A program made the position numbers and the translations under genes. From Streptomyces sp. SM10 (lineage in GTDB: Bacteria; Actinomycetota; Actinomycetes; Streptomycetales; Streptomycetaceae): 64,000 bases of DNA. Under the pieces are notes generated by a model that saw nothing but the letters and a program-made list of their open reading frames with translations, was not told the DNA's origin and did no database searches. The number at the start of each line of letters is the position of its first letter. Within the stretch, counting starts at the first letter, position 1. Below are positions 18,464 to 26,315 of the stretch, one piece after another. The stretch covers positions 62,001 through 126,000 of the forward strand of contig NZ_NEUF01000121.1 in the NCBI RefSeq assembly GCF_002910915.1, read 5' to 3'.

Positions 18464-19432
18464 ATGCCCGATACCACCTCCGTTCCGGCCCCGACGGCAC
18501 CGCCGCACGCCACGTCGCTCTTCGTCAACGGGCTGTTCCCGCGCCGCCGGGTCCTGCTCCTCGTGCTCAGCCTGCTCGGCGGCTTACTGATCGCCTACGC
18601 ATGGTCCTCGAAGCTGGCGGACGACGAGATCGGCTTCCGCACCGCCAGCCAACTGCTCGGTCATGACGCCAAGGACACGCCGCTGTCCGGCATCGCCTCC
18701 GGGGTGCTCTTCGCCCTGGTGTCCGGCCTGGCGGGTTCCTTCACGGCCTGCAACGTGGCGGTGTTCGGGGCGGTGGGCCCGCTGGTCGGGCAGATCAGCC
18801 TCACCCGCCGTCAGCGGTTGGCACACGTGCTGCGGCCGCTCGGCTGGATGGCGGCCGGCATGCTGCCGGTCTCGGCCGCCTACGGGGTGCTGGTCGGTCT
18901 CGTCGGCACCCACATGCCACAGTTCTCGATGGCACAGACACACGGCATCTCGCCCCGGATCGCCCAGGCCATGATCGTGTACGGGGTGCTCGGCCTGTTC
19001 ATGCTGGCGCTCGGGCTCGCCGCGGCCGGTATGATCCCCGACCCGCTGGCGGCAGTCTCGCGCCGGCACCCGAACGCTCCACTGGTGCTGATCGGCGTCA
19101 TGGTGGGCGCCTTCCTGATCGGCCGCCCCTACCCGCTGTTCCGCAACCTGTTCCGGCAGGCGGCCGAGGAACACAACCCGCTCTTCGGGGCAGTCGCCTT
19201 CTCGCTCCAGTCCATCGGCAACTTCCTGGTGATGGCGGTGCTCTTCCTGATCCTGTCCTACAGCCTCAGCCGGCCCGTCCAGCGCTGGCTGGCCACCAAG
19301 CCGGGCCGGGTGGCGACGCTGACCGCGTCCGCGTTCCTGGTGGCCGGCGCGTTCACGGTCATCTACTGGGACATCCGGATGCTGGGCAGGCTCGACTACA
19401 TATGGTTCCCGACTGCTCCCTGGAACGCGTAG
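18464..19432 (+). CDS. Polytopic membrane protein of the enediyne locus
   Basis: 322 aa with about seven hydrophobic segments, including residues 29-48, 75-110, 125-150, 165-190, 200-220, 245-268 and 285-305. A GSFTACNVAVFG segment (one Cys) in the second segment recalls membrane transport or CcdA-like electron-carrier families, but no specific motif is certain. It is divergent from UnbL and has a strong ribosome site (GAGGAGG). Membrane proteins of this type accompany enediyne cassettes; product transport, redox or UnbU-partner roles are possible. The gene ends in a long terminator shared with the TetR gene. Confidence 0.7.
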   Translation: MPDTTSVPAPTAPPHATSLFVNGLFPRRRVLLLVLSLLGGLLIAYAWSSKLADDEIGFRTASQLLGHDAKDTPLSGIASGVLFALVSGLAGSFTACNVAVFGAVGPLVGQISLTRRQRLAHVLRPLGWMAAGMLPVSAAYGVLVGLVGTHMPQFSMAQTHGISPRIAQAMIVYGVLGLFMLALGLAAAGMIPDPLAAVSRRHPNAPLVLIGVMVGAFLIGRPYPLFRNLFRQAAEEHNPLFGAVAFSLQSIGNFLVMAVLFLILSYSLSRPVQRWLATKPGRVATLTASAFLVAGAFTVIYWDIRMLGRLDYIWFPTAPWNA

Positions 19433-19461
19433 CGGCATTCTCTCCGCCCCGGCGGAACCAC

Positions 19462-19503
19462 CAACGGCGGCTCCGGACCCTACTGGGTCCGGAGCCGCCG
19501 TTG
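19462..19503. terminator. 19-bp perfect bidirectional terminator hairpin
   Basis: Arms at 19462-19480 and 19485-19503 are exactly complementary around a TACT loop (core GGCTCCGGACCC/GGGTCCGGAGCC). The right arm lies inside the last codons and the stop codon of the TetR gene (stop at 19480-19482), so the hairpin is partly coding. It ends both the membrane-protein and TetR transcripts. Confidence 0.9.
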
Positions 19504-20130
19504 CGCGGCCCTGGTCAGGGATTCCAGGGCTCGCTGCGGATCGTCCCCCGCGCCCAGGATCATTCCGCTCACCTGCGCCTCGAAGCAGACGTCCGCGGTG
19601 TTGGGCTCGACCAGGTAGCCGCCGAGGTCCAGGGTGACCAGGCCGTGCAGGGCGATCCACAGCTGATGGGCGACCAGTTCGGGGTCGAAGGGACGGAAGC
19701 GGCCGGTCGCGGCACAGCGCTTGACCGCTCCGACGAGGATGTCCAGGGTGTAGCGGCCGTGCTGCCGGTCGGCGTCGGTGAGGGAGAAACCGCTGAGGCC
19801 CGAGCCGCCGAACATCACGTTGTACAGGTGCCAGTGCTCCCGGGCGTTGTCCCGGTACGCCCAGCCGAGCGCGAGCACGTCGGCGACCGGGTCGTCGCTC
19901 TCCTCGACCGCCCTCATCCTGTCGCCGAGCAGCCTGAACCCCTCGTGCACCATCGCGCGCACCAGGTCGTCCATTCCGCCGAAGTACGTGTATACGGCCG
20001 TGGTCGAGGTGCCCACCATGGCTGCCAGCTTGCGGGTGGACAGTGCGGCCGGCCCCTCTTCGCCGAGCAACTTCGCTGCGGCGTCGATGAGTTGGGGACG
20101 GAGGTTCGGGTCAACTCGGCGTGGGCTCAC
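19480..20130 (-). CDS. TetR-family transcriptional repressor
   Basis: 216 aa. N-terminal HTH with the TetR signature (STRKLAAMVGTSTTAVYTYFGGMDDLVRAM, residues about 31-60, shown in part by TSTTAVYTYFGG), followed by a helical ligand-binding domain with a WHLYNVMFG region typical of the TetR_C_33 group. The GTG start at 20130 has AAGGGTGAG-like ribosome support. It is divergent from a carotenoid-oxygenase gene, and a 21-bp palindrome in the spacer is its probable operator. It likely represses itself and the divergent gene, possibly the export and tailoring genes nearby. Confidence 0.9.
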   Translation of the reverse strand: MSPRRVDPNLRPQLIDAAAKLLGEEGPAALSTRKLAAMVGTSTTAVYTYFGGMDDLVRAMVHEGFRLLGDRMRAVEESDDPVADVLALGWAYRDNAREHWHLYNVMFGGSGLSGFSLTDADRQHGRYTLDILVGAVKRCAATGRFRPFDPELVAHQLWIALHGLVTLDLGGYLVEPNTADVCFEAQVSGMILGAGDDPQRALESLTRAAQRRLRTQ

Positions 20131-20162
20131 CCTTGACAGTATGGCGGGCGGCTGTGACGCTA

Positions 20163-20183
20163 TTACGTGACAGTGTTACGTAA
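20163..20183. promoter_or_regulatory. TetR-type palindromic operator
   Basis: Arms TTACGTGACA and TGTTACGTAA flank a central G; the only arm mismatch is one position (C versus T). It is centred between the TetR start (20130) and the oxygenase start (20211), the classical place for a TetR operator controlling both promoters. Confidence 0.8.
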
Positions 20184-20210
20184 CGGTGATGCTCAACGGA
20201 GGGGGCGGCC

Positions 20211-21596
20211 ATGCCTCGCACCACTGACCCGGCCCGCGGCACACTCCCGCACAGCACGGCGCACCTTCTCGGGCGTGGCTACCAGCCGGTGTCGGCCGAG
20301 ACCGACCACACCGGACTGACGGTGCGCGGCACGTTGCCGCCGCAGCTCGCCGGAACCTTCCTGCGGATCGGGCCCAACACCCGGGGCACCCACGACCCCG
20401 CCATCGACCACGCCCTGGGGGGCGACGGCATGGTGCACGCGATCCGGCTGGGCGGCGGCCGCGCGCTGTCGTACCGCAACCGCTGGTTGCGGACCGACGC
20501 GATCAGCGGCGCGCTCAACGAGCTGCCCACTCCCGGGCCCCGTAAAGGACCGGACGACAACGTCAACGCGAACCTGGTCCGGCACGCCGGCCGCACCCTG
20601 GCCGTGGCCGCCGCCACCGCCCTGCCGCTCGTCATCGACTCCGGTCTCGCCACCCGTGCCCGCACCGACTTCGACGGCACCCTCCCCGGCGGCTTCTGCG
20701 CGCACCCCCTCACCGACCCGGTCACCGGCGAACTCCTCGCGGTCGCGACCGACCACGCGAGGGACGAGGCGGTCCTGCTCACCCTCGACGTCGCGGGCCG
20801 GGTCCGCGAAACACTGCCGATCCCGGTCAAGGGCCGCCCCTGGATGCACTCCTTCGCCCTCACCGAACGCCACGCCGTCCTCTTCGACCTGCCGGTGACC
20901 CACGACCCCGCCGAGGCACGGGCCGGCTCGCCCGTGCCCCACTCCTGGCAGCACGACCACGGCGCCCGGATCGGGATCGTGCCCCGCGGCGGCACGGATG
21001 CGGCCGCACTCTGGCTCGATGTCGCACCCTGCTTCGTCTTCCACCCGGTCAACGCCTTCGAAGAGGGCGACGGCCGGATCACCGTGGACGTGATCCGCCA
21101 CGAGCGGGCCTTCGACCGTGACCGGCTGCACGCCAGCGAGTCGGCGCCCACCCTGTGGCGATGGACCCTCGATCCGCGGGGGAGCGCCGTGATGGAGCGG
21201 CAACTCGACAGCCGGGTGCAGGAGTTCCCGCTGATCGACGAGCGGTACACGGGGCTGCCGTACCGGTACGCCTTCACCGTCGAGCTCGACGCGGGCCAGG
21301 GCGCCGCCCTCTGCGGCCCGGCACTGCTGCGCCACGACCTCGCCACCGGCCGTTCGGAACGTCATGCCCTCGCCGGCGGACGGCTGACCGGCGAACCCGT
21401 CTTCCTGCCGCGCGAGGCGCGGGCGGCGGAGGCCGACGGCTGGCTGCTGACCCTGGTGTACGACCCCGCCACCGACCGCAGTGAACTGGTGGTCCTGGAC
21501 ACCGCCGACTTCACGGGGCCGCCCGTCGCCGTGGTCCCGCTGCCGGTGCGGGTGCCGCACGGCTTCCACGCGCAGTGGGTGCCGGGGGAGCGGTGA
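20211..21596 (+). CDS. Carotenoid oxygenase family (carotenoid-cleavage-type) enzyme
   Basis: 461 aa, usual size for the family. Non-heme iron His ligands are expected in HPLTDPVTGE, MHSFALTE, FHPVNAFEEG and the C-terminal PHGFHAQW, all present. The N-terminal substrate-entry region (GTFLRIGPN) is family-typical. These enzymes cleave a C=C bond of a conjugated polyene or stilbene with O2. In an enediyne locus a polyene-type substrate would be interesting, but no direct link is visible; resveratrol/isoeugenol-type or apocarotenoid cleavage is equally possible. Good ribosome site (GGAGGGGG). Confidence 0.9.
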   Translation: MPRTTDPARGTLPHSTAHLLGRGYQPVSAETDHTGLTVRGTLPPQLAGTFLRIGPNTRGTHDPAIDHALGGDGMVHAIRLGGGRALSYRNRWLRTDAISGALNELPTPGPRKGPDDNVNANLVRHAGRTLAVAAATALPLVIDSGLATRARTDFDGTLPGGFCAHPLTDPVTGELLAVATDHARDEAVLLTLDVAGRVRETLPIPVKGRPWMHSFALTERHAVLFDLPVTHDPAEARAGSPVPHSWQHDHGARIGIVPRGGTDAAALWLDVAPCFVFHPVNAFEEGDGRITVDVIRHERAFDRDRLHASESAPTLWRWTLDPRGSAVMERQLDSRVQEFPLIDERYTGLPYRYAFTVELDAGQGAALCGPALLRHDLATGRSERHALAGGRLTGEPVFLPREARAAEADGWLLTLVYDPATDRSELVVLDTADFTGPPVAVVPLPVRVPHGFHAQWVPGER

Positions 21597-21690
21597 GCGG
21601 CGCGGAGGCCCACGAAGACCCCGCCGGGGACGGCCACCGGGCAATCATCCGGGCCCACCGGTATGAACTCGGCGGATCCGGCCCGAAACG

Positions 21691-21726
21691 CCACGGAGTC
21701 GCACTCGGCCGAGTGCGACTCCGTGG
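21691..21726. terminator. 36-bp perfect palindrome between convergent genes
   Basis: Eighteen-base arms beginning CCACGGAGTCGCACT are exactly self-complementary with no unpaired loop bases in DNA. It sits between the carotenoid oxygenase (ends 21596) and the MFS gene (ends 21736), and can stop transcription from both sides. A loop-less perfect palindrome could also form a cruciform or be a protein site. Confidence 0.75.
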
Positions 21727-21735
21727 GGCCAGGTG

Positions 21736-23172
21736 TCAGTCCAGCGGACGGGCCAACGCCTCGTCGGTGTTCCCCGGCAGCGGCACGACCGCCGCCGGAG
21801 CCTCCGCGCCGCGGGCACGCAACCCCAGCCAGACCAGGACCACGCTCGCCAGGGTCACCGCGACGTTCACGATCAGCGCGAGGTGGAGGCCGTCCAGTTC
21901 CACCGCCTGGGTCGCGGCGACCGCGCTCAGGACCGGGATGCCGATCGTGACGGCCACCTGCTGGGTCATCGCGGTCATGCCCGTGGCCAGGCCCTGCTCC
22001 TCGTTGGGCAGGCCCGAAGTTCCGGTCACGGTGTAGGCCACGATGGAGGTCACATGCCCGAAGAACGCGATGAACAGCGCGGGGATCACGATCGGGAGCG
22101 CCACCCGGTCGGTACCGAGGAAGATCAGCGGAACGATCGCCAGGCCCTGCACGGACATACCCACCGCCAACACCTTCCGGCTGCCGTGGCGTCCGATGGA
22201 GCGCCCGGCGATGACCCCGGCGACCATGGCCGCCAGGCCCGGGACACCGAAGACCAGGCCGGTGATCAGCGGGGAGTAGTGCAAAACGTTCTGAAGGTAG
22301 AGGGTCATCAGGAAGATCATGGCGGTCCCCATGGAGAACGTCACGAGACCCCCGTAGTTGCCCCACTTCACCGTCGGCCGCTTGAGGATGCGCACCGGGG
22401 CGAGCGGCGCGGGCGAACGCAGCTCGATCATCCAGAACGAGGCCAGCAGAACCACGCCGATGATGGCCGAGTAGATGTTCGTCTCGATGATCGCGTAGAT
22501 GACGGCCAGCAGACCGCCGGCCGCGGTCACCGCCCCGGGCACGTCCAGCTTCACCCGGTCGGGGACGCTGCTCTCCCTGATCAGCGAGGGGGTGAACGCC
22601 AGGATGACCACCGCCACCGGGACGTTGATGAAGAACGCTGCCCGCCAGCTGAGCAGGCTGACCAGGACTCCGCCGACCAGTGCGCCGACCGTGAAGCCGC
22701 CGGAGAGCAGCGCGCCGTTGAGGCCGAGGACCCGGTCTCGCTGAGCGCCTTCCGCGAAGGTGCTGGTGAGCAGGGACAGGGACGCGGGGATCGCCATCGC
22801 GGTGGCGAAGCCCTGCAGTGCGCGGGCGGCCAGCAGTACCTCGGGATTCTGGGCGAACCCGCCGAGCAGCGAGGCTGCGGCGAGCAGTGCCAGCCCCATG
22901 ATGAAGAGCCGGCGACGGCCGAACAGGTCGCCCATCCGTCCGAAGAGGAGGGCGAAGCCCGCCGCCGGGAGGGCGTAGGCCGAGGTGATCCAGGGCAGCC
23001 CGGACAGCCCCAGCCCGACGCCCGCGCCGACCTCGGGCAGCGCGACGTTGAGGATCGAGAAGTCGACGGACAACATGAATCCGGACCCGAGCAGGAGGAA
23101 AAGGATCATCCGTTCCCTGCTGGTGAAACGTGGAGCTGAGCTCGCTTCGCTCTTACCTGCGTCGGTCGTCAT
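21736..23172 (-). CDS. MFS drug exporter (DHA2/EmrB-like, 14-TM type)
   Basis: 478 aa from the ATG at 23172 (ribosome site GAGGGAACC). The DHA motif A is seen as GRMGDLFGRRRLF (residues about 92-104), and about fourteen hydrophobic segments fit a DHA2-type multidrug/proton antiporter (LVGGVLVSLLSWRAAFFINVP is motif-C-like). It probably exports a drug-like compound; in this locus self-resistance to the enediyne is a sensible but untested guess. It is convergent with the oxygenase gene. Confidence 0.9.
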   Translation of the reverse strand: MTTDAGKSEASSAPRFTSRERMILFLLLGSGFMLSVDFSILNVALPEVGAGVGLGLSGLPWITSAYALPAAGFALLFGRMGDLFGRRRLFIMGLALLAAASLLGGFAQNPEVLLAARALQGFATAMAIPASLSLLTSTFAEGAQRDRVLGLNGALLSGGFTVGALVGGVLVSLLSWRAAFFINVPVAVVILAFTPSLIRESSVPDRVKLDVPGAVTAAGGLLAVIYAIIETNIYSAIIGVVLLASFWMIELRSPAPLAPVRILKRPTVKWGNYGGLVTFSMGTAMIFLMTLYLQNVLHYSPLITGLVFGVPGLAAMVAGVIAGRSIGRHGSRKVLAVGMSVQGLAIVPLIFLGTDRVALPIVIPALFIAFFGHVTSIVAYTVTGTSGLPNEEQGLATGMTAMTQQVAVTIGIPVLSAVAATQAVELDGLHLALIVNVAVTLASVVLVWLGLRARGAEAPAAVVPLPGNTDEALARPLD

Positions 23173-23230
23173 GAGATGGTTCCCTCGATCGAGAGTCCGA
23201 TTTCGTGAACGGTCACCGGGTCGGCGGACC

Positions 23231-23247
23231 GTGCCGCCTGGCGGCAC
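23231..23247. terminator. Short hairpin downstream of ArsR gene
   Basis: GTGCCGC-CTG-GCGGCAC forms a 7-bp stem with a 3-base loop in the spacer between the ArsR stop (23404) and the MFS start (23172); it may end the ArsR/SRPBCC transcript. Confidence 0.35.
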
Positions 23248-23403
23248 GCGTCACCGGACGCCGGGCCGACGCCTGATAGGCCGTCAGTTCGGTGCCCCTG
23301 CCGAGGTGACCTGGAGCTGGGGGAGTGCTGGGGGCTGCCGCCCCGTTCCCGTCGTTCGCCCGGCGGGCAGGCCGTGCGACGGACGGGAATGGGACGACAG
23401 GGT

Positions 23404-23760
23404 CTAAGGGGTGTCGTGCCGTTCCGCTGCCTCGGCGATGTGCTTGATCTTCGCCAGACGCCGATCCCAGTCGGCTGCGAGCATGGTCATCCAACGCGCC
23501 GTCGCGTCGAGGGTCGCCGGCTTCACCGCGTAGCGGACCTCGCGTCCGACCCGGCTGCCGGAGACCAGTCCGGCGGCGTCCAGGACGGCGAGGTGTTTGG
23601 CCACCGCCTGTCGTGATATCGGAAGACTCTCGGCAAGCGTCGTCGCCGTGGCCTCGCCCTGCGCGGCGAGCAGTTGCAACAGCTCGCGTCGCGTGTTGTC
23701 GGCCAGCGCGACCAGCACGCTGTCCACCACCCCGACGGAGCCCTGGCGTTCGTCCGTCAC
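23404..23760 (-). CDS. ArsR-family winged-helix repressor
   Basis: 118 aa. Winged-helix HTH region ATTLAESLPISRQAVAKHLAVLDAAGLVSGSRVGREVRYAV at residues about 38-78 (key element QAVAKHLAVL). No cysteine metal-binding motif is present (the CxC pattern of ArsR/CadC is absent), so it belongs to the ArsR subgroup paired with SRPBCC partners. The GTG start at 23760 overlaps the SRPBCC stop (GTGA), making it the second gene of that operon. It is the best candidate to bind the repeated GCAACC/GGTTGC-type palindromes 470-660 bp upstream. Confidence 0.9.
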   Translation of the reverse strand: MTDERQGSVGVVDSVLVALADNTRRELLQLLAAQGEATATTLAESLPISRQAVAKHLAVLDAAGLVSGSRVGREVRYAVKPATLDATARWMTMLAADWDRRLAKIKHIAEAAERHDTP

Positions 23761-24203
23761 ACGGACGACGCCTCGACGCGCGTCCTGACCGCGTCGAGCA
23801 CCTGGGGCCAGCCGTCGGCGTTGTCGCTGTGCGCCTTGGCACGCAGATCCTCGGATCCGGCCAGCGCCGCAAACCCGCTCTCGACGACGCGCAGCCGCGT
23901 CTTGTCACCCTCGGCGGTGAGCGTGAACTCCACCAGAGTGCTGTTGTTGTCGCTCAGCTCCTCACCGGGGAACGCGCTGGCCCAGCGGTACGCGACGTAG
24001 GTCTGCGGCTCCACCTTCTCCACCCGCACGGGGAAGCTGCCGTGCTCGGGGTTCTCGGCCACCGTCGATTCGCCCTCGACGGCCACGGTGCCGGACGAAC
24101 TGGCCGGGTCGGCGACCCAGAACCCCGGCTCGGTCACCAGTGACCACACCCGGCCGACGGGGGCTGCGATCAGGGTTTCGCGTTCGATCAACCGGTCGCT
24201 CAT
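23757..24203 (-). CDS. SRPBCC / AHSA1-type START-fold protein
   Basis: 148 aa from the ATG at 24203; GGAG is 8 bases upstream. The Bet v1-like pattern ETLIAAPVGRVWSLVTEPGFWVADP at residues about 7-31 is characteristic of AHSA1/SRPBCC ligand-binding proteins that commonly share an operon with an ArsR regulator. The cavity is thought to bind hydrophobic ligands. With ArsR it may form a sensor/response pair for a small molecule; direct function unknown. Confidence 0.88.
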   Translation of the reverse strand: MSDRLIERETLIAAPVGRVWSLVTEPGFWVADPASSSGTVAVEGESTVAENPEHGSFPVRVEKVEPQTYVAYRWASAFPGEELSDNNSTLVEFTLTAEGDKTRLRVVESGFAALAGSEDLRAKAHSDNADGWPQVLDAVRTRVEASSV

Positions 24204-24232
24204 GAGGGACTCCTTCATTGGTGCTCTTGCCA

Positions 24233-24248
24233 GCAACCCGATGGTTGC
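24233..24248. promoter_or_regulatory. Operator-like palindrome GCAACC-N4-GGTTGC (copy 1)
   Basis: A perfect 6-bp inverted repeat with a 4-base spacer, 30 bp upstream of the SRPBCC start (24203), in the position of a repressor site for the SRPBCC/ArsR promoter. Confidence 0.7.
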
Positions 24249-24265
24249 ACATCGGATCGTCAGGC

Positions 24266-24281
24266 GCAATCGAAAGGTTGC
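24266..24281. promoter_or_regulatory. Operator-like palindrome GCAATC-N4-GGTTGC (copy 2)
   Basis: A second 16-bp site with one arm change, 33 bp (about three helical turns) from copy 1. The same helical face and same half-site suggest cooperative binding. Confidence 0.65.
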
Positions 24282-24374
24282 GTTCAGTGGGCGGGGCGCG
24301 GTACTGCCGCGGAGGGTGCTTCGTCAGGTCTGGGTGCGCGTGTTGCCGCGCTTTCGGCAGCGGTGGCGCGTCGC

Positions 24375-24390
24375 GCAAGAGTCGGGTTGC
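24375..24390. promoter_or_regulatory. Degenerate GCAA...TTGC site (copy 3)
   Basis: GCAAGAGTCGGGTTGC keeps the half-sites GCAA and GGTTGC at the same 16-bp spacing but loses one internal base pair of the arm. It could be a weak secondary site. Confidence 0.35.
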
Positions 24391-24408
24391 GGAAGGGTCG
24401 GGCCACGT

Positions 24409-24424
24409 GCAACACTTTGGTTGC
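24409..24424. promoter_or_regulatory. Operator-like palindrome GCAAC-N6-GTTGC (copy 4)
   Basis: GCAACACTTTGGTTGC matches the same 16-bp layout. It is 34 bp from copy 3 and 250 bp before the VOC gene, so the set spans the divergent promoter region between the SRPBCC/ArsR pair and the VOC gene. Confidence 0.6.
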
Positions 24425-24672
24425 GGAATCCGACGGACCAGCCGCCGGGCAGGTCGGCTGGTCCTCGGCGACGGGTCGGGCGCGCGGTGAGGCAACCTGC
24501 GGCTTCCCGGCCGGACGGCACCTTACGGTGGAGGTCTCCGCGGCCGGCCGGTGCCATCGGGCGGTGGGCGTCGAGCGCGCCGCCGAGGCGGACGACTTCA
24601 CACAGCACCGAGAGGCGTGGCGTGGCGACAGCCGCTGCCGTGACCTCGGATCACACATCAAGGAGATTCGAC

Positions 24673-25014
24673 ATGGCGACACTGAAGCCCGGAAGCATGC
24701 TGGTCGGCTCGACTCGTCCCGAGGAACTGCGGGCCTGGTACATCAAGGCGCTGGCTCCGGGGTTCACCGGCGAAGGCCCGATCGACCTGGGCGGCTTCCA
24801 CCTGGTCGTCTGCGAGCGCGACGACATCGACGCGAAGAACGACCAGCCGGGTCGCTCCATCGTCAACTTCCATGTCGACGACTTCGACGCGGTGGAGGCC
24901 CAGCTGAGCGCGGCCGGCGCGGAGTGGATCTCGGTCGACGACCGGGAGCCGGGCAAGTTCGGTACCTTCTCCGACCCCGACGGGAATTACCTTCAGATCA
25001 TCCAGTGGAAGTAG
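24673..25014 (+). CDS. VOC-family (glyoxalase/bleomycin-resistance fold) protein
   Basis: 113 aa, one beta-alpha-beta-beta-beta unit pair. GTFSDPDGNYLQIIQW near the C-terminus is the typical VOC ending, and GSTRPEELRAWYIKAL opens the first module. Such small proteins bind or detoxify compounds (glyoxalase, dioxygenase, drug sequestration). It is divergent from the SRPBCC/ArsR operon across the operator cluster, so ArsR control is likely. Ribosome site AAGGAGA. Confidence 0.88.
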   Translation: MATLKPGSMLVGSTRPEELRAWYIKALAPGFTGEGPIDLGGFHLVVCERDDIDAKNDQPGRSIVNFHVDDFDAVEAQLSAAGAEWISVDDREPGKFGTFSDPDGNYLQIIQWK

Positions 25015-25037
25015 GACGCCCGAGGCCGGGTGTTCTC

Positions 25038-25080
25038 GCAGCCCCTCTTCCGGTCCGACACGGACCGGAAGAGGGGCTGC
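25038..25080. terminator. Perfect 19-bp hairpin after VOC gene
   Basis: Arms at 25038-25056 and 25062-25080 (outer GCAGCCCC/GGGGCTGC) are exactly complementary around a GACAC loop, 24 bases after the VOC stop. Confidence 0.88.
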
Positions 25081-25204
25081 CCCGTGTGCGCCGCTCCCCA
25101 CGCCGCGTCCGTGCGAAGACGGCGGCGCTTCCCTCGGAGCCGTGCGGCGCCGGTTCGTGCCGACGGCGGTGGAGGCCGCCGGGGCGTTCGGTTTCCGGCC
25201 GGCC

Positions 25205-25708
25205 TCAGTCCTGCTCCGCGCCGTAGGCGTGGGCGTAGTCCACAGTCCGCGGTGGCGGGAAGCGGGTGACGAAGTCGCACACGACGACATGAGTGGGGAC
25301 GATGGTGATCACGGCCATCTCGCTGGTGCTCTCCCGTTTCACCCGCATCCACTCCTCCATCCGCGCCTCGTCGCCGATGTTCCGGCGGGACGCGTCGATG
25401 TGCTCCTGGGGGATCCCCTGCCGGATCTCGACCGAGGCTGTTCCGCGTACGTTCATGATCAGCGGTGTGTAGGTGGTGGTGTCGACCGTGAAGGCGACCT
25501 GCGGGTGCGCCGTGAGAGCCTTGACCTTGTACGCTCCGGTCGGGGTGGCGAAGACGAAGGCCTTGCCGTTCCAGATGTAGGAGACCGGCACCGCCCTTGG
25601 GTGGCCGTCCAGCCCCACGTAACCGAGCCGCATCGGGATCGGTGCCTCGATCAGCGTCCGGATCACCGGGTCAGTTTCCATCAGGTGCAGGATCTCGGCG
25701 TAGTTCAT
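25205..25708 (-). CDS. Pyridoxamine 5'-phosphate oxidase-fold (PPOX/FDOR) protein
   Basis: 167 aa. The split-barrel flavin/F420-binding fold is indicated by RLGYVGLDGHPRAVPVSYIWNGK and VAFTVDTT segments (key stretch DGHPRAVPVSY). Such proteins bind FMN or F420 and reduce or oxidise small molecules. The neighbouring F420/NADP-reductase-like gene makes an F420 link attractive but unproven. The ATG at 25708 is preceded by AAGGAGCGG. Confidence 0.85.
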   Translation of the reverse strand: MNYAEILHLMETDPVIRTLIEAPIPMRLGYVGLDGHPRAVPVSYIWNGKAFVFATPTGAYKVKALTAHPQVAFTVDTTTYTPLIMNVRGTASVEIRQGIPQEHIDASRRNIGDEARMEEWMRVKRESTSEMAVITIVPTHVVVCDFVTRFPPPRTVDYAHAYGAEQD

Positions 25709-25812
25709 GGACACCGCTCCTTCTCGCCGGGCGGAACTCTCGGTCCTGTCTCTTGGGCGTCGTGGACGCCCGCTGTTGTCATCGTGCCCGGCCACAAGGG
25801 GGCGGGCCGCGG

Positions 25813-26220
25813 TCACACGGCGGCTGTGGGCTCCGGTACCTGCGGGAGCCAGGACACGGCGTCGTCGCGGAAGTGCTGGTTCCGCGGAACGAACACAGCG
25901 TCGTCGTCCAGGCTCATGATGGTCACGAAGACGGCGTCCGAGCCGTCGTCGAGCGCGCACACCCGGGAGCCGCAGTCGCCGCAGAACCCGCGCCCGGCGC
26001 CCGGCGAGGTCGCGTACCAGGTGGGCTCGCCGCCCGGACCGTCCCAGGCGAAGCCGGACAGAGGGAGGCCCACATAGGCCATCATCGGGCCGCCGGAGAG
26101 CTTCCTGCAATGCGAGCAGCTGCACACATGGGGATAGAACGGCTGGCTCTTCGCGCTGTACCGGATCTTCCCGCACAAGCAGCCGCCGGTACGGGTCTGC
26201 TGCTGGTCGATCTCGCTCAT
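25813..26220 (-). CDS. GFA / CENP-V-like zinc-binding protein
   Basis: 135 aa. The GFA zinc motifs are seen: GGCLCGKIRYSA at residues 12-23, CSCSHCRKLSG at 33-43, and CGDCGSRVC near 80-88. The family includes glutathione-dependent formaldehyde-activating-type proteins that bind zinc; actinomycetes lack glutathione, so here it is a structural relative of uncertain substrate. Located among oxidoreductases of the same strand. Confidence 0.87.
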   Translation of the reverse strand: MSEIDQQQTRTGGCLCGKIRYSAKSQPFYPHVCSCSHCRKLSGGPMMAYVGLPLSGFAWDGPGGEPTWYATSPGAGRGFCGDCGSRVCALDDGSDAVFVTIMSLDDDAVFVPRNQHFRDDAVSWLPQVPEPTAAV

Positions 26221-26315
26221 CTTGGTGTCCCCAGGCTCTCGGTCCGTCGGCTGTGCTGCGGGAAGCCCGCCGTCGTCGGCGGGCTTCCCTGTTCTCTCCG
26301 GGCGTCGGGCAGGGG

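Noticed and set aside
24284..24682. Leftward frames in the SRPBCC-VOC spacer
   Set aside because: No homology or ribosome site; the stretch is better explained as an operator-rich divergent promoter.
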